NCBI GenBank assembly: GCA_035772405.1
Contig: JAYKKM010000008.1
Span: 494,528-558,527 of the forward strand
Length of the DNA: 64,000 nucleotides
Direction: 5' to 3'
DNA from: Chrysogorgia sp. JL179-B06
Lineage: Eukaryota; Cnidaria; Anthozoa; Scleralcyonacea; Chrysogorgiidae
Shown here: positions 44,102-54,974 of the stretch, piece by piece
Layout of the letters: the number at the start of each line of letters is the position of its first letter
How positions within the stretch are numbered: position 1 is the first letter of the stretch
Notes under the pieces: generated by a model
The model's input: the letters and a program-made list of their open reading frames with translations, nothing else
Database searches by the model: none
Told to the model about the DNA's origin: nothing
Translations under genes and position numbers: made by a program

Positions 44102-44324
44102 TCTTGAAGTTGAACACTTACTAGATGGAATGTCATACTGCCCTTATAGCCAAACTAGTTAATAAGCTAACACCAAAGCCAAATAACACGTACAATGCAA
44201 AAGCATGAACGTTCGCCATGACATTAACTAGAAGTGAATGATGCATATTTCTTCAAATAACAGATAGAAAGTGTTGACACTTTGCACATGTATGCCTTTA
44301 CGCACCACTTTGTCAGTAATATTG

Positions 44325-47300
44325 GGTGAAGTTTCATATAAATCCCGAAATGACGTCACATAGAATATCGGTAGTAAAATTCGAAATTAAAATCAGCTGT
44401 TATTTCTAAAATAAAGCATTATTGTAAAGGTTAGGGTAAGTATTATAATAATAATAATAATATTTTTAATCAGCACTATTTTCCGCATTAAAAATGAAAT
44501 TACAATGTGCTTTACAATAACTAAGCTACAAAATATGTTGAAACAAACTTTTACATGAATAACTAATTGAGATTAACACGCCTTAAAACTTGTCCCGATC
44601 TTAGCCTTGAAATGGTACTAGGAAAAAAAACTTCGTTTGAATCGTTCGGTTCTGCATTTAAAATAGAGTCCAAGTGTTCCTAAGATTATAATTATGTGTA
44701 CGTTTCACCAGCCTGGGTTAAATATTGCGAAAGTGGACCGCCTTTTTTCAATTTTCTTGATGGTTTTCACGCAGAGGTTGGTACGTCTGTCATCTAGCCT
44801 AGGGCAATCCAGATGTTGTAATGCTTCTCTATACGAGCGACCAGGTTGGATAATTCGCAAAGCTCGTTTTTGGACTCTCTCCACTTCTTCCGAGAGGTAG
44901 GAGGGCAGGCTGTTATGCCATACTACACAGCAGTATTCTAAGATAGAACGTATCAGGGCAACGTAAATGGTTGAAAAGGTTCTTCAGCAGGAACGCCCCC
45001 ACGATACAGTACACGTAAGATGTGCAGGCGTTTAGACGCCTTCGAAACGGTTGCGCCAATGTGTTCGTTCCATTTCAGATTGCTTTGAATAATTAAGCCA
45101 AGCACTTTGTGTGAAGTAACAGGTTCCAGCACTTGCCCATCTACTTGCATAAGGTGGAAGTCGAGGGTGTCTCTCTAAAAAAACAAATCCGTAACTCTTT
45201 ACACTTTTTCGTGTTCAGCTTCATCCAATTATTGGACGCCCATAAGCTAACGGCATCAACACTACATTGCATAGTTGAGTTACTGTTTCTTGCTAACCCC
45301 TCAGATATTGAGACATCGTCCACGTATTTCCACGTTGCAGTTTCAGGGGAAGGATTTTGAGGTCGTTGATCATACAAAAACAAAATTGGGCCCAATTTAG
45401 ATCCTTGAGGATACCTGCATGAACAGGAAGCCAGTCTGAGGTCACCTCACTAAGCTTAACGCGCTGTCGTCGATTTGAGAGGAAGCTGATTTAACCATGG
45501 CAACAGAGACCGTCTAACCCCTAAGTCAATCAGTTTTCAACGAGCACATTGTATCCGATACGGTCAAAGGCTTTTGAAAAAAATCCAGAAAACAAAACGG
45601 AGGTGTTTACCAGGGGAATCCAAATGCGAAAGCCAGGTATGAACCATGTCTAGAAGGCAAAAGGTGGTCGAGGTCCCTTTTAGACATCCAAACTGGCTTG
45701 GATCAATTTTGTCTTTGACGTCAAAGATCATCCAAGACACCACAAAATCTTCCAAAACTTTTTGATAAACAAGGTGTTAATGAAATGGGTCTGTTCACCT
45801 TCACATGTAGGTTGTTGTGTCTTTGGGATCGGAGTAATGTTGGAGTCTTTCCAGATTACTGGTACAACTCCAGAAATCAGAGATGTATTAAAGATGGTGG
45901 TAACCGGTTCTGCTAACTCAAAAGCAAATTCCTTCAAGATGCGACTTGGCACATTATCGGGACCATGGCTTTAAAAGGCTGTTACTGCGAGAAGTTTCTT
46001 ACATACTTCATAAGGTTGTATAGTTGGTGGGTAGTCTTCAGCCGGAGGAAAGATGGCAATGTTGTTACGTTAAGTGGGAGAATGTCCGCGTTGACTGACA
46101 CGAAGAATTCATTTAGGGTGTTAGCTAATTCCACATTAGATAAAGTTTCTACCATCACGCTCGAGAGATAAGCACGACGTCTTATCCGATTTGCCAGGCA
46201 TTCTATTAACTATCTTCCACCACTTTCTGGCAATCATCTTTCTTCAAGTGTTGAACTTTATTTTTGTAGAAAGACTTTTTTCTGCGGCAATTTTTTTCCT
46301 GGACTTTATATTTCAACGATTGCCATAAAGGCACATTTCCATTATGGAAGGCTTTCTGTCGGTCGTTGATAAGAAGTTTGATGGTTGGGGTTATCCAGGG
46401 TTTGTCGGACTGGTGATGCCTTAGCGTCTTCAAAGGGAATATCCGGTCAAGGGCGGATGTTAGTTGAGATGTAAAGGAGACAGCAAGTTCATCAGCAGAA
46501 GGGTCTGGGCCAAGCTCGCAATACAGTCGGGCGTAGAAACCCATCTTCCGAATGCAGCTATTCCAGACTGAGAAAACGGCGCAACCAATCGTTTAATTGG
46601 TTTAACTTGCGACTTAACACCCAATATTTTGATAGTTAGGTAGCCATTGTACAATATTGTGGTCACATGACCCTAATGGAGCAAGATTGCACGTTTTTCA
46701 TATAAATTATGCAAATTTGTGACTATAAGGTCTAGTATGAAACATCAAAATTGTTAAAATCCCCAAGAATGACAATGCCACAGTCTGGGTACCCTATTGC
46801 AAATAAAATCAATGGTGGTAATTAAATATTCATTAAGGTCACGTATCTCTGTGCCGACCGATCAGGCGGATTATACAAAATGGCAACTGCGATACCAGAT
46901 AAAGGTCTAGGAAGGCGGGGTTGGGCGAATCCACAGCCACAAACATTCAAAATTTGTATTTTCAAGATTCTGTTCTCCGTTGAGAAGGGATATGCTGTGC
47001 CAAATACACACAGACGCCCCCCGCCACGGCCAACCGAGCGGTCATTGCGGTAGATGTTGTAGCCGTTTATCGATATTAAATTGTCATCAATATCTTTGTG
47101 CAGCCAAGACTCGGTAATAGCGACGATGTCTGTTGGTTTTGTTGCCAGAAAAGCCGTGAGCTCGTCAACCTTCGGAAATAAAGAGGCGGATGTTAATCAA
47201 GACGAAACTTGGAAGCATGGATCGACGCGTAGTTGAATGCCTATTGTTCTCTTTGTTTGTATGAGCAGTGACATTAGGTGTAGGGTTAGGGTTATGTTGG

Positions 47301-47350
47301 GGTTAGGACTATGTAATTTTAAATTCGGGATATTTATATGAAACGTCAGC
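44325..47350. mobile_element. TIR element with 9-bp target duplication, carrying LINE C
   Basis: GTAATATTG occurs just outside both ends (44316-44324, 47351-47359). Inner ends share GTTTCATATAAATCCCGAA and the complement of CATATAAATATCCCGAA. Most of the interior is LINE C. TTAGGG-like runs (about 44428 and 47278-47313) lie beside each end. A 9-bp duplication suggests a Mutator-like or related DNA transposon. Confidence 0.7.
44445..47260 (-). mobile_element. CR1-type LINE C
   Basis: Tail (TAA)n at 44448-44462. RT pieces: 46544-46206 (linker), 45952-45728 (VVPVIWKDSNITPIPKTQ), 45755-45564, 45395-45141 (WKYVDDVSISEGL, catalytic YVDD), 45150-44953 (thumb, HKVLGLIIQSNLKWNEHIG). Upstream, 46660-47200 encodes endonuclease fragments (ITESWL at about 47115; GGGVCVY at about 47015). 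Many frame breaks, so older than LINE A. Confidence 0.75.
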
Positions 47351-48112
47351 GTAATATTGTTGCCAATTTGACCACTGGGAAACAGAAGTCTTTTATTTTC
47401 TTAATTTCTGTCTCTTTCTTAAAGAATAAGATGATTTAAACCTCCGAAATATAATTGTTACGTGTGTACGAATCTTCAAATCTATGCACTACAGTAAACA
47501 TTGTCTGACACTGGTGGTCTCCATGGCAACAACATACTATACACAGTTGTCTGTACTTTCCTCATTGGCATGCATGTGCAAAGTTTCAAAATTTTCTATT
47601 TGTTATTTGTAGAAATATATGAGGCCATGACGTTGTAGATATCTAATTTGCATGTTTCAAAAAAAACCTGAATATCTCTGGAACGAGATGAGGGATTGAG
47701 AAACCGCGAAAGTAAATCACAATTGGATAGTTTTTCAATCGGAGAAACCACTTAAAATAAATTAAAATAGACGGAGTACTTAAATCTTTTTGGAACAAGT
47801 AACAATATTGGGGTTAATATAGACATAATGTGAAAAAGTCATCACTTCAACAATAAAGCACAATATTGGGTTCTATGATCATCACATGAAATACATAGGG
47901 AGATATCAATTAGTTATGGAGTTGTTTATCATCATGCAATAATGTGTAATTATGATAAGTTGGTGATTATGAAAGATTAATAACGTATGCTGGGGCAAAG
48001 AACCTTCAACAGATTCTAAGTTTAAACTATTTCTTAACATTTTTCATTCACAAATGACAAATCAGTTGTGGCTACAAAATATATACAGTACCTATGAACT
48101 AAATCTACTTAC

Positions 48113-48179
48113 CTGTGATTATACTTCCCAACATTTTCCTTTGTTCCGGATGTTGGACTATAGGGTGGCTCTGTTGTTT
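48113..48179 (-). CDS. Stalk microexon C2 (two bases short)
   Basis: 67 nt, acceptor TATATAG, donor CAG|GTAAGTAG. The peptide starts TTEPPYSPTSGTKENVGKYN and ends H. Compared with C1 it lacks one CA pair just before the donor, which shifts the outgoing phase. Dinucleotide slippage or a consensus error could explain it. As first in transcription order it would follow the Ig-like exon. Confidence 0.5.
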
Positions 48180-48199
48180 CTATATAACAAGGAAAAAAC

Positions 48200-48880
48200 A
48201 ATGTTATTTCAACATTTTTCGCGGAGTCTATGTGCCGTATTAATTTGCAACGGCATGTCACATCCCCAACTCTCCGGTCGCACATATACGCGCCCAGAAC
48301 TTCTGTACTTCATGAGATGTTTAAAAATAGGTACGCAGTGCACAAAATGTAATCAATTAATATCAATCAATCATTTTTAGCACCAAAGGTGATATGTTTA
48401 TATAGTAATTACAATAATAAACATAGGTATGGTGCAAGCTAACTGTAATAACCTTATGGTTAGACGAGACAGTTAGTTTACTATATTATAAATTACTAAT
48501 TTTTTGGAGGGTTTAAACAAAAGTACAAAATTACATGCCAAATAAAAGGATAAACAAAATAAAAAATAACCATCACTAGTTTCACGCATATTAATTGTAC
48601 TGAAACTAATGCTAGGTACAATAAGTAATATAGTAAAATTTAAACATTATTAATTGAACTTATTGTATTGCTCTAACAATTTTTTCTCAGTTTATGTTTA
48701 GTACCTAATTTTTAAAGTTATTGGTACCAGAATATCTAATATAAATTTTCCATAGTTCTAAAATTGTGGAAGAGAGTATGTTAACAGTAATCAAAATAAC
48801 AATTTTCCAGGTAAACGGCATTTTTTTGTGATTTATAATTAATATCAAATTAAGGTATAACCGACGTACGAGTCGGCCAT
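48200..48880. other. Outer edge of the array, no gene
   Basis: Intron-type array sequence persists to about 48310 ('cacatatacgcgcccagaac'), then AT-rich sequence without features. Confidence 0.5.
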
Positions 48881-48882
48881 GT

Positions 48883-49083
48883 TTGGCTTCACACTTTGGC
48901 AGGCCAATGGCTGAAATTTATCGTTCCAAGTGTGTGCAAGTAGCTGGTGTAAGTTTGGAGCTCACCGATTACGTAAAGAATATTGGGGTCATTTTTTACT
49001 CTCGCATTTGTTTAGATAAACAAATTGCAGGAGGTATTTATCACAAGAGGTACGCAACTTGCAATATCTTTTCGATGATTTGA
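48883..49083 (+). pseudogene. Possible LINE RT thumb fragment
   Basis: VSLELTDYVKNIGVIFYSRI resembles the conserved region after the RT catalytic core in CR1-like LINEs (compare HKVLGLIIQSNLKWNEHIG in LINE C). Short and without flanking domains. Confidence 0.35.
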
Positions 49084-49559
49084 AGAGATGATCATTTGAA
49101 GAGCAACTGCATGGGAAACAATTTATAACGAAGCATCTTTAGTGGCTGGAGAAATGAATATCTGGCCATTACTCAAGGAGAACACAGATATTGCAAGGGA
49201 ATCAAGGGGGTAATTCAGACGCAGTGACACTTTCAGTTCAAAGATAACGATTTCTGCGCATTGTTCTATAACGTACATTGCTGAAATTGATCGAAAGATC
49301 TAAAAGCATAAATGACATCAACACTAAATTTAGCTTTTATGGCAGTACCCAAACATTCAGAAACTGAGCTGTCAAAACAAACTGCACCATTGTTAAGGTA
49401 TATGAAGAAGACTTTTCATCTGAGTTTCATCGTAAGAGATCCAATTCGACAAAAGCATTCACACTACCAACCTGACAGAGCCAACAAAACCTGGTTAAAC
49501 ATCAAAACCACTCTGCCGCTCGCGATTTGGATAAGATCAACACCTTAAACCTGCTCAAC

Positions 49560-49836
49560 ATATTCCAATGTGTCAATTTACATTGCAAATGTTCCTGACG
49601 TTGCCTGTTGGAGTTGCAAAAGCAGAGAGATCCTTTAGCAAGCTAAACTGATAAAAAGCTACTTGAGATCTACCATTGGACAAGGATTAAGAATATGTTC
49701 TTTGGCCTCGCCTTCAATCGAGTCTGACATGTTAGATTATGAGATTGATTCTTTTGCCCAAGCAAAGGCTAGAAAAGCATCTTTAAAGCAACTGTACTTC
49801 TGTAAAGATATGAATTTAAAGAAAGAGGATTTATAG
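49560..49836 (+). pseudogene. hAT transposase C-terminal dimerisation remnant
   Basis: Reads LTLPVGVAKAERSFSKL, then after a one-base slip at about 49650 LIKSYLRSTIGQG, ESDMLDYEIDSFAQAKARKA and a stop at 49836. The 'AERSFSKLKLIKSYLRSTIGQ' pattern is the hAT dimerisation region. Upstream catalytic parts are not recognisable. A GC-richer block at 50274-50330 (GGCCTGGTTAGAC) may be the element end. Confidence 0.65.
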
Positions 49837-51230
49837 TTTTAAGATTAGGCCTTGCATATTGCATGATTATCGGGCTATGATGAATATTTTGCTTTACCAC
49901 ATCATTTTTATAGCTTAAAGTATATACTCATGTACACCAGTGTCGTACTCTATACGTGTCAGTGATAAAAGGACTCCATGTCATTGATGTGAATCAAAAT
50001 AATTTAAATCGTTCCGTTTGAAGTGATAAAATTCCAGTGATAAAAATTCCGCAGCAGTGATAAATCCACGAAGAGCTTTCATGGCAGTTGTTAAAGATAT
50101 AAAGAGCCCCCTGTGGTAGTGATAAAGCCATTAGAGAACCCAATGCAATATATGTAATAATTAATGCTAAAATTTCAGTGTTAATCATCATAGAACCTAA
50201 TTTATCGTTCCACAGTTAAGATAATGTATAATATATTTTTTTTTGTTTCGTTAAAAATGGGGAAACCCTTTGTCCATGGGCCCTGGTCAACGACCAAGCG
50301 AAACCTGCCCTGTGGTCAGGCCTGGTTAGACATTTTAAATGATATTGTAATATTTAGAAATTATGACGCAGATCAAACGTGACAGAGTCGAAGGCATAAT
50401 AAATGCGCTCCAGGTAGCTCCCCTACGACCCATGTCTGACCACGAAGCATAGCTAAGATCTTATAAGTGTTGATTTGCAGGAGGGAAACCGAAGAACGCG
50501 CGAACAAAAATCCTCGAAGCACAGGAGAGAACCAACTCTTCTCACACGAGTCTGATGCTGGAAGTCAACACGGATATACCCAAATGGTCAACTATCTTTA
50601 TGTACTAACCCCGTCTAACAGGGCTTTAACTTCATTAAACTTCAGCGGTGAAGGTCAACACGCTTACTGCACGTGCCACCCTTGCTCTCTCTCTTGTTCA
50701 GATGCACCAACATGATCGCCAATACGTCCAGTGAAAAAACACTTTATAAGCGCGAAATTATTATTTGTAAGATAAGTAATCTTGTAACTTGGAAATCATT
50801 ATCTCCAGGTTACTTTCACTACAATTTAAAATTCCTGACAGCAGGTGAAATGCAGTAAACACTGAGCTACACGGACGTAGATGACATTAAGCTACTAGGA
50901 CTTGCACATACGTCTTTGACCTTGCCTTAACCCTAAATCACAAAGAACGCTAGTAGACTCTCAACATTTGAACACTTCATGAGATTATATTCGAACATAA
51001 CTGAATGGTTAGAGCGTTTTACCAATGATCAGACGGTTTTGTGTTATCTGAGACTTTTTTCGGGGATCTGTAAAAATCTTGAAGAATTTTCTTATGCGAG
51101 TTTATTGTATTTTACAATGAGTATCTAATGATTTTCCAATTAGGAAATTTGCTTTACTTTGATATAGGTAGAATCCTTTAATCGACTTAATAATAGTATG
51201 CATGTTACAAAGAATAGAAAGGACATGTAC
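49837..51230. other. No gene recognised
   Basis: AT-rich, with short frames lacking motifs. If the Ig-like exon and the stalk array belong to one gene, this is intron. Confidence 0.4.
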
Positions 51231-51562
51231 CTTTTTTAATGATAACGGTTGTTCTTGATATACTTTGATGTACCATTGAGGCATAGCAATAACACATTGA
51301 TATATTCCATCGTCATCAAATGTAGCATTCTGGACAAATAGCGAGCCACCGTCAATAATGGAGATTCTTTCTCCAACTCCAGAAATCTACTAATAATAGA
51401 TCCTTAATATTTTTGCGTAGATCCACTGCTACTTTTAAAACTCCAATATAGATCGAGGTGACAGCCTTGGCACTATTTCGTGACAATTGTGAAATTGGAT
51501 CCCCAAAGAAAACCGTGAATAGTAGATGCGATTCAACAGGCCGTACGTTAGATTGAAATTTG
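51231..51562 (-). CDS. Ig-like (V-type) domain exon with frame slips
   Basis: A 332-nt exon candidate between a strong acceptor (TTTTTTCCCTTATTTAG) and a donor (AAAAAAG|GTACAT). The downstream part is clear Ig: GVGERISIIDGGSLFVQNAT then FDDDGIYQCVI, with the D-x-G-x-Y-x-C signature of strands E-F. Upstream, a plausible A-B segment (LLFTVFFGDPISQLSRNSAK) and a C strand with Trp (YWSFKSSSGSTQKY) lie in other frames, so about three single-base slips are needed; the first-sheet Cys is not evident. The length fits a one-exon V domain. The donor is phase 0 as written, whereas the stalk exons need phase 1; one missing A in the A6 run before the donor would reconcile them. Confidence 0.5.
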
Positions 51563-51680
51563 CTAAATAAGGGAAAAAAATAAATTAAAATATTAAATCT
51601 AACTATTGAATATTTTTGTACGTACTTATCGACATTCTGATCCGTTATCAATATCTAATTCAAGTAAAAATTTAGGTGGA

Positions 51681-51778
51681 TTAACTAGAAATACGAATTC
51701 GCATATAATCCCCTCGCCCGCCTTTTGTAGATTTTGAACGGCTATCTCGGCCAATAGTTACCTTGCGCATTTCTACTT
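51681..51778 (-). CDS. Possible basic terminal exon
   Basis: Acceptor ACTGTTTTCAG, then in phase 1 a 31-residue basic peptide (VEMRKVTIGRDSRSKSTKGG ... YMRIRISS) and a stop. It could be the cytoplasmic end of a neighbouring gene of the same family. No poly(A) signal lies in the 118 bp before the Ig exon, which weakens the case. Confidence 0.2.
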
Positions 51779-54180
51779 CTGAAAACAGTTTTATATAAGG
51801 TCCCAGCGTTGAAGATAAGGTCACATATTATGAAATGATAAAGGTCAGCGTTAAGATGATCAAATTTGTTTAGATCAATGTGTTATAGCCATTAAACCCA
51901 TAGTCGTATATACCCCGCACGATAACACTGAGCTTTTTTCTCGAGCTTTCACTATTTTCGTAGTGGCGAAGCAGGGCCATGATATAGCTGCAGGTCATGA
52001 TATGTAAACTCTAAGATGAATTTACATGTTATTATTCAAAATTCAGAAATTATATTTATTTTCAAAATTATGCAGAATGATTATAATTTAGGCAGAGCAT
52101 GTGACCAAATGCCATGGCCAGCCGCCAACTGATAGCTCAGCAGACCCAGGAAGCGATTATAGAATATCCGTCAACTTTTTTTAACTTAAATTTACTGACA
52201 TAAATCAAGAATCTGAAAATAGTTATTTATTAATAAACTTTTAGCCTAAACCTAGAGTAATGCAATTTTAAAGAACCGAAGCAATTCTATTATGACATTT
52301 TTCAAACAATTTGACACGGTTTAATGACCATTGAATTTTTTAATAGTAAGCGTTACTGGTATCTGATCCTTCTTGACCTAGGTGGCTCCTAGAAATTTCA
52401 GTAATGTATAGAAATGCCTTCTGTTATTTAAAAATTTCTATTTCTTTTCCGTTTTTTTTTTTTTTGGGGGGTCCTGGAGTTCTCCAATTTATGAATTAAA
52501 CCTATTATAGATAAAGTAAACGGGATTTTTTATAAAGAACGAGTCAGTTCTATACAGTGCTAACTAAAATTTTAACTCAAGCAAATTTCTGTGTCCGGTA
52601 CACGAAGTAAGATCTATCGCGTACTTTTTAATTTCTCGGCTTTCCCTCTCCCTTCTTACCATTACTGGTGTGTCTTAGAATGGTTTCTATTTCTATAGGT
52701 TCCGGGCACCCATTGTTCCACCTGATTCTGTTTTACTTCAGTGTTTGGCGTTTCTAAATATACATCGTCGCTTTGACTTGACAACTTTGCGTTTCGATCA
52801 TTGAACGACTAAATGTTGTGATCATGGCTTATAGATTTACAACAATGTCACAAGATTTGACATGGGTTATATTTGCCTTTATTTCGGATATAACTCATAA
52901 ATCGAATTGCAGTACGGTGTTTACGAATATGGCAAGCTCGGGCGTTCCCGCATAGTAAGATTCTGTGCTCATACTGTACTCGACTTTTCTTTGTCTTTTC
53001 TAAAAATTAGTTCCACGCGATATCTCACATAAACAAAGGAACATTTTATTTTTCCGCCTTGCGTGGACGATTCGACGCACGTAGGGCGGTTTTACAATAG
53101 GCGAATATTTTCGCGCGAAGCGAATTTCTTTATTCATATTATTTCTGATTAGTTCCAGCTGAGAGCTCTTAAGAGGACATGTATAGGACTCATATTGCGA
53201 CAACCTATACTGTAGTTGGGACAAAGAGTGTTCATTTGATTATTCTAAGACAATATACCAGTGCGTCGGGATAAATCTATATTTCAATTCATTATATTAG
53301 GCTGGGGAAATTCAGTATAACGAATTTGCAAGTGTTAAATCGAATGACTAATGTATAATGTGGTTTTAGCCTGATGTTCATGAATTAAAATAACTTTTTA
53401 TCGACGCAGAAACACGTTCATTTTGACGCGCAGTGGACATTACCAACTGTTATTAGATAATTTACCCAAGAGTATTTTACTTAATATGTGGTGATTTCAA
53501 GATTGACCTGCGCAATCAGATGAATGTCAGAACCAGCCAAGTAATTAAATTATTCCATCATATCAGCAAAAGGTGCATCTACCTTCCTACAACGATAATC
53601 GATCATTCTGGATATCTGTACACCAATATTGATGACGAAATTCGTTACAAGTGTAAAATATGTATCATATTTTCAGCCACAAACGGTGTGATTCTTAATG
53701 TGTGGTGTGCCTTAAAATGATGAGAATGCATATACATATATCTTCACACAGGTTAAAAGTTAAAAGTTTTAAAAACTGCCAAAACAGTAATTTTAGACTA
53801 CAAGTGTCATCTTCAGGGTTCAAATTGACCTACTAACCTTCGCCACAGCTCAAAGCTGAGTAATCCAAACGTTAAACCCTATTATTCGTATTAATCAACC
53901 TGTTATCAAAAATATTTTTGTAGACTATAATAAAAATTGTCGTACATTATGTAATAAAAGATTGGTGGTAGTCATATAGGAAAACGAGGACCATTGGTTG
54001 ACGTTATAAAACAACCCATGGATTTTAAGAAAGTTTTATAAGCTTTAGCAGCATATATAAGCGAGCTTTAAGTGATTTGTCACATATCCTCGTTTTTGAA
54101 AAGTTAATCTCGATCATATTTAACCGTTTTCAATTTATGAAAACAGATTTGGATATTTAGCGAGCGTAATACATAAACAC
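51779..54180. other. No gene recognised
   Basis: AT-rich. A T/G run lies at 52447-52470. The short frames at 53000-53224 (-) and 53520-53720 (+) have no recognisable motifs. At 53760-53830 'gtgtcatcttcagggttcaa' resembles a PLE-type terminus. Missing 5' exons of the Ig-like gene might lie here. Confidence 0.35.
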
Positions 54181-54974
54181 GCGTACCTATTATATATATA
54201 CATACATTATATAAATATATATATATATTATTGTTACGGATATGTCTATTAGAGACATATTAATAACTAGACGTTATTTGATCACAGAACATTTGAAACG
54301 TTTAGTATTGGAAAATAAACACTTGTAACCCGAGGTTAACAAAATACTTTACATTTGTATGACTTAGCATTACTCCAGCTATGATGTAATTTAGTTAGTT
54401 ACGTTAATACATTATAAATTGGAAGTGAAGTATGTTACTTTAATTATACACTCTTAGATAAACTAAGATAAGTAACGATATTACAATTCAATCATGCATA
54501 TGTATGAGAGTGAACTATATGTATCAAAGTGGGTTACAAAGTCAGTCGTGGAGTTCGCTGCCGCTGGGTCGTTATTGTCTTCTTATAGACAAGCCATATG
54601 GATTGTTAACCTGTTGTCCGCAATATAGTATGACTGTTGTTGTGTACTGAACAGATAAGTTCTGAACTGTTTAGTTTAGTCTTTAATCTTTATAGACATT
54701 TTAATATCTCACTTAAGTTCATGTTTATAAATAAACAGTATTAAAGCCAAATAGTTTTGAAAGTCACCACTCTTGTTGCGTTTATAAAAGAGTGGTGTGT
54801 TCACGTAAAAGTATATATATAATGGTTCATTTGACTAAATGTCTTATTAAATAACGTTTCACTCAAATTATATATATTCTGAGGTTGAGCTTGTCTGTCT
54901 TTCGTGAAGTTGTGCGAAATTCATTCACTAAACAAGTATCTAATGTAATGACGTCGACAGACTTTCTCCCGTTT

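Larger units (their letters stand above)
41287..44236 (-). mobile_element. CR1/L2-type LINE B with 2A and PHD finger
   Basis: Tail (AATC)n at 41294-41317. From right to left: ORF1 start with 2A motif and PHD finger (44101-43680), a low-complexity junction (43555-43645) replacing the endonuclease and early RT, the RT core (43550-42960), a (TTGA)n insertion (42907-42942), the RT thumb interrupted by a TTAA MITE (42232-42686), and the C-terminal domain (42213-41480). Internally deleted and non-functional. Confidence 0.8.
40827..47755. mobile_element. TTAA MITE copy 2, split into three pieces
   Basis: Pieces at 40827-40950, 44237-44324 and 47351-47755 together correspond to the intact 38385-39037 copy, with TTAA at both outer ends. 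The first gap holds LINE material (40951-44236) and about 24 bp of MITE is missing there. The second gap is a TIR element with a 9-bp target duplication (44325-47350). Confidence 0.85.

Noticed and set aside
47270..47315. Telomere
   Set aside because: Only a few imperfect TTAGGG-like units inside a transposon.
51681..51778. Proof of a second receptor gene
   Set aside because: Only one short basic exon candidate without a poly(A) signal; kept as a low-confidence feature, not as a gene.
54234..54800. Solo LTR starting TGTTACGG
   Set aside because: The start and an 'aataaa' are suggestive, but no matching CCGTAACA-type end or target duplication was found.
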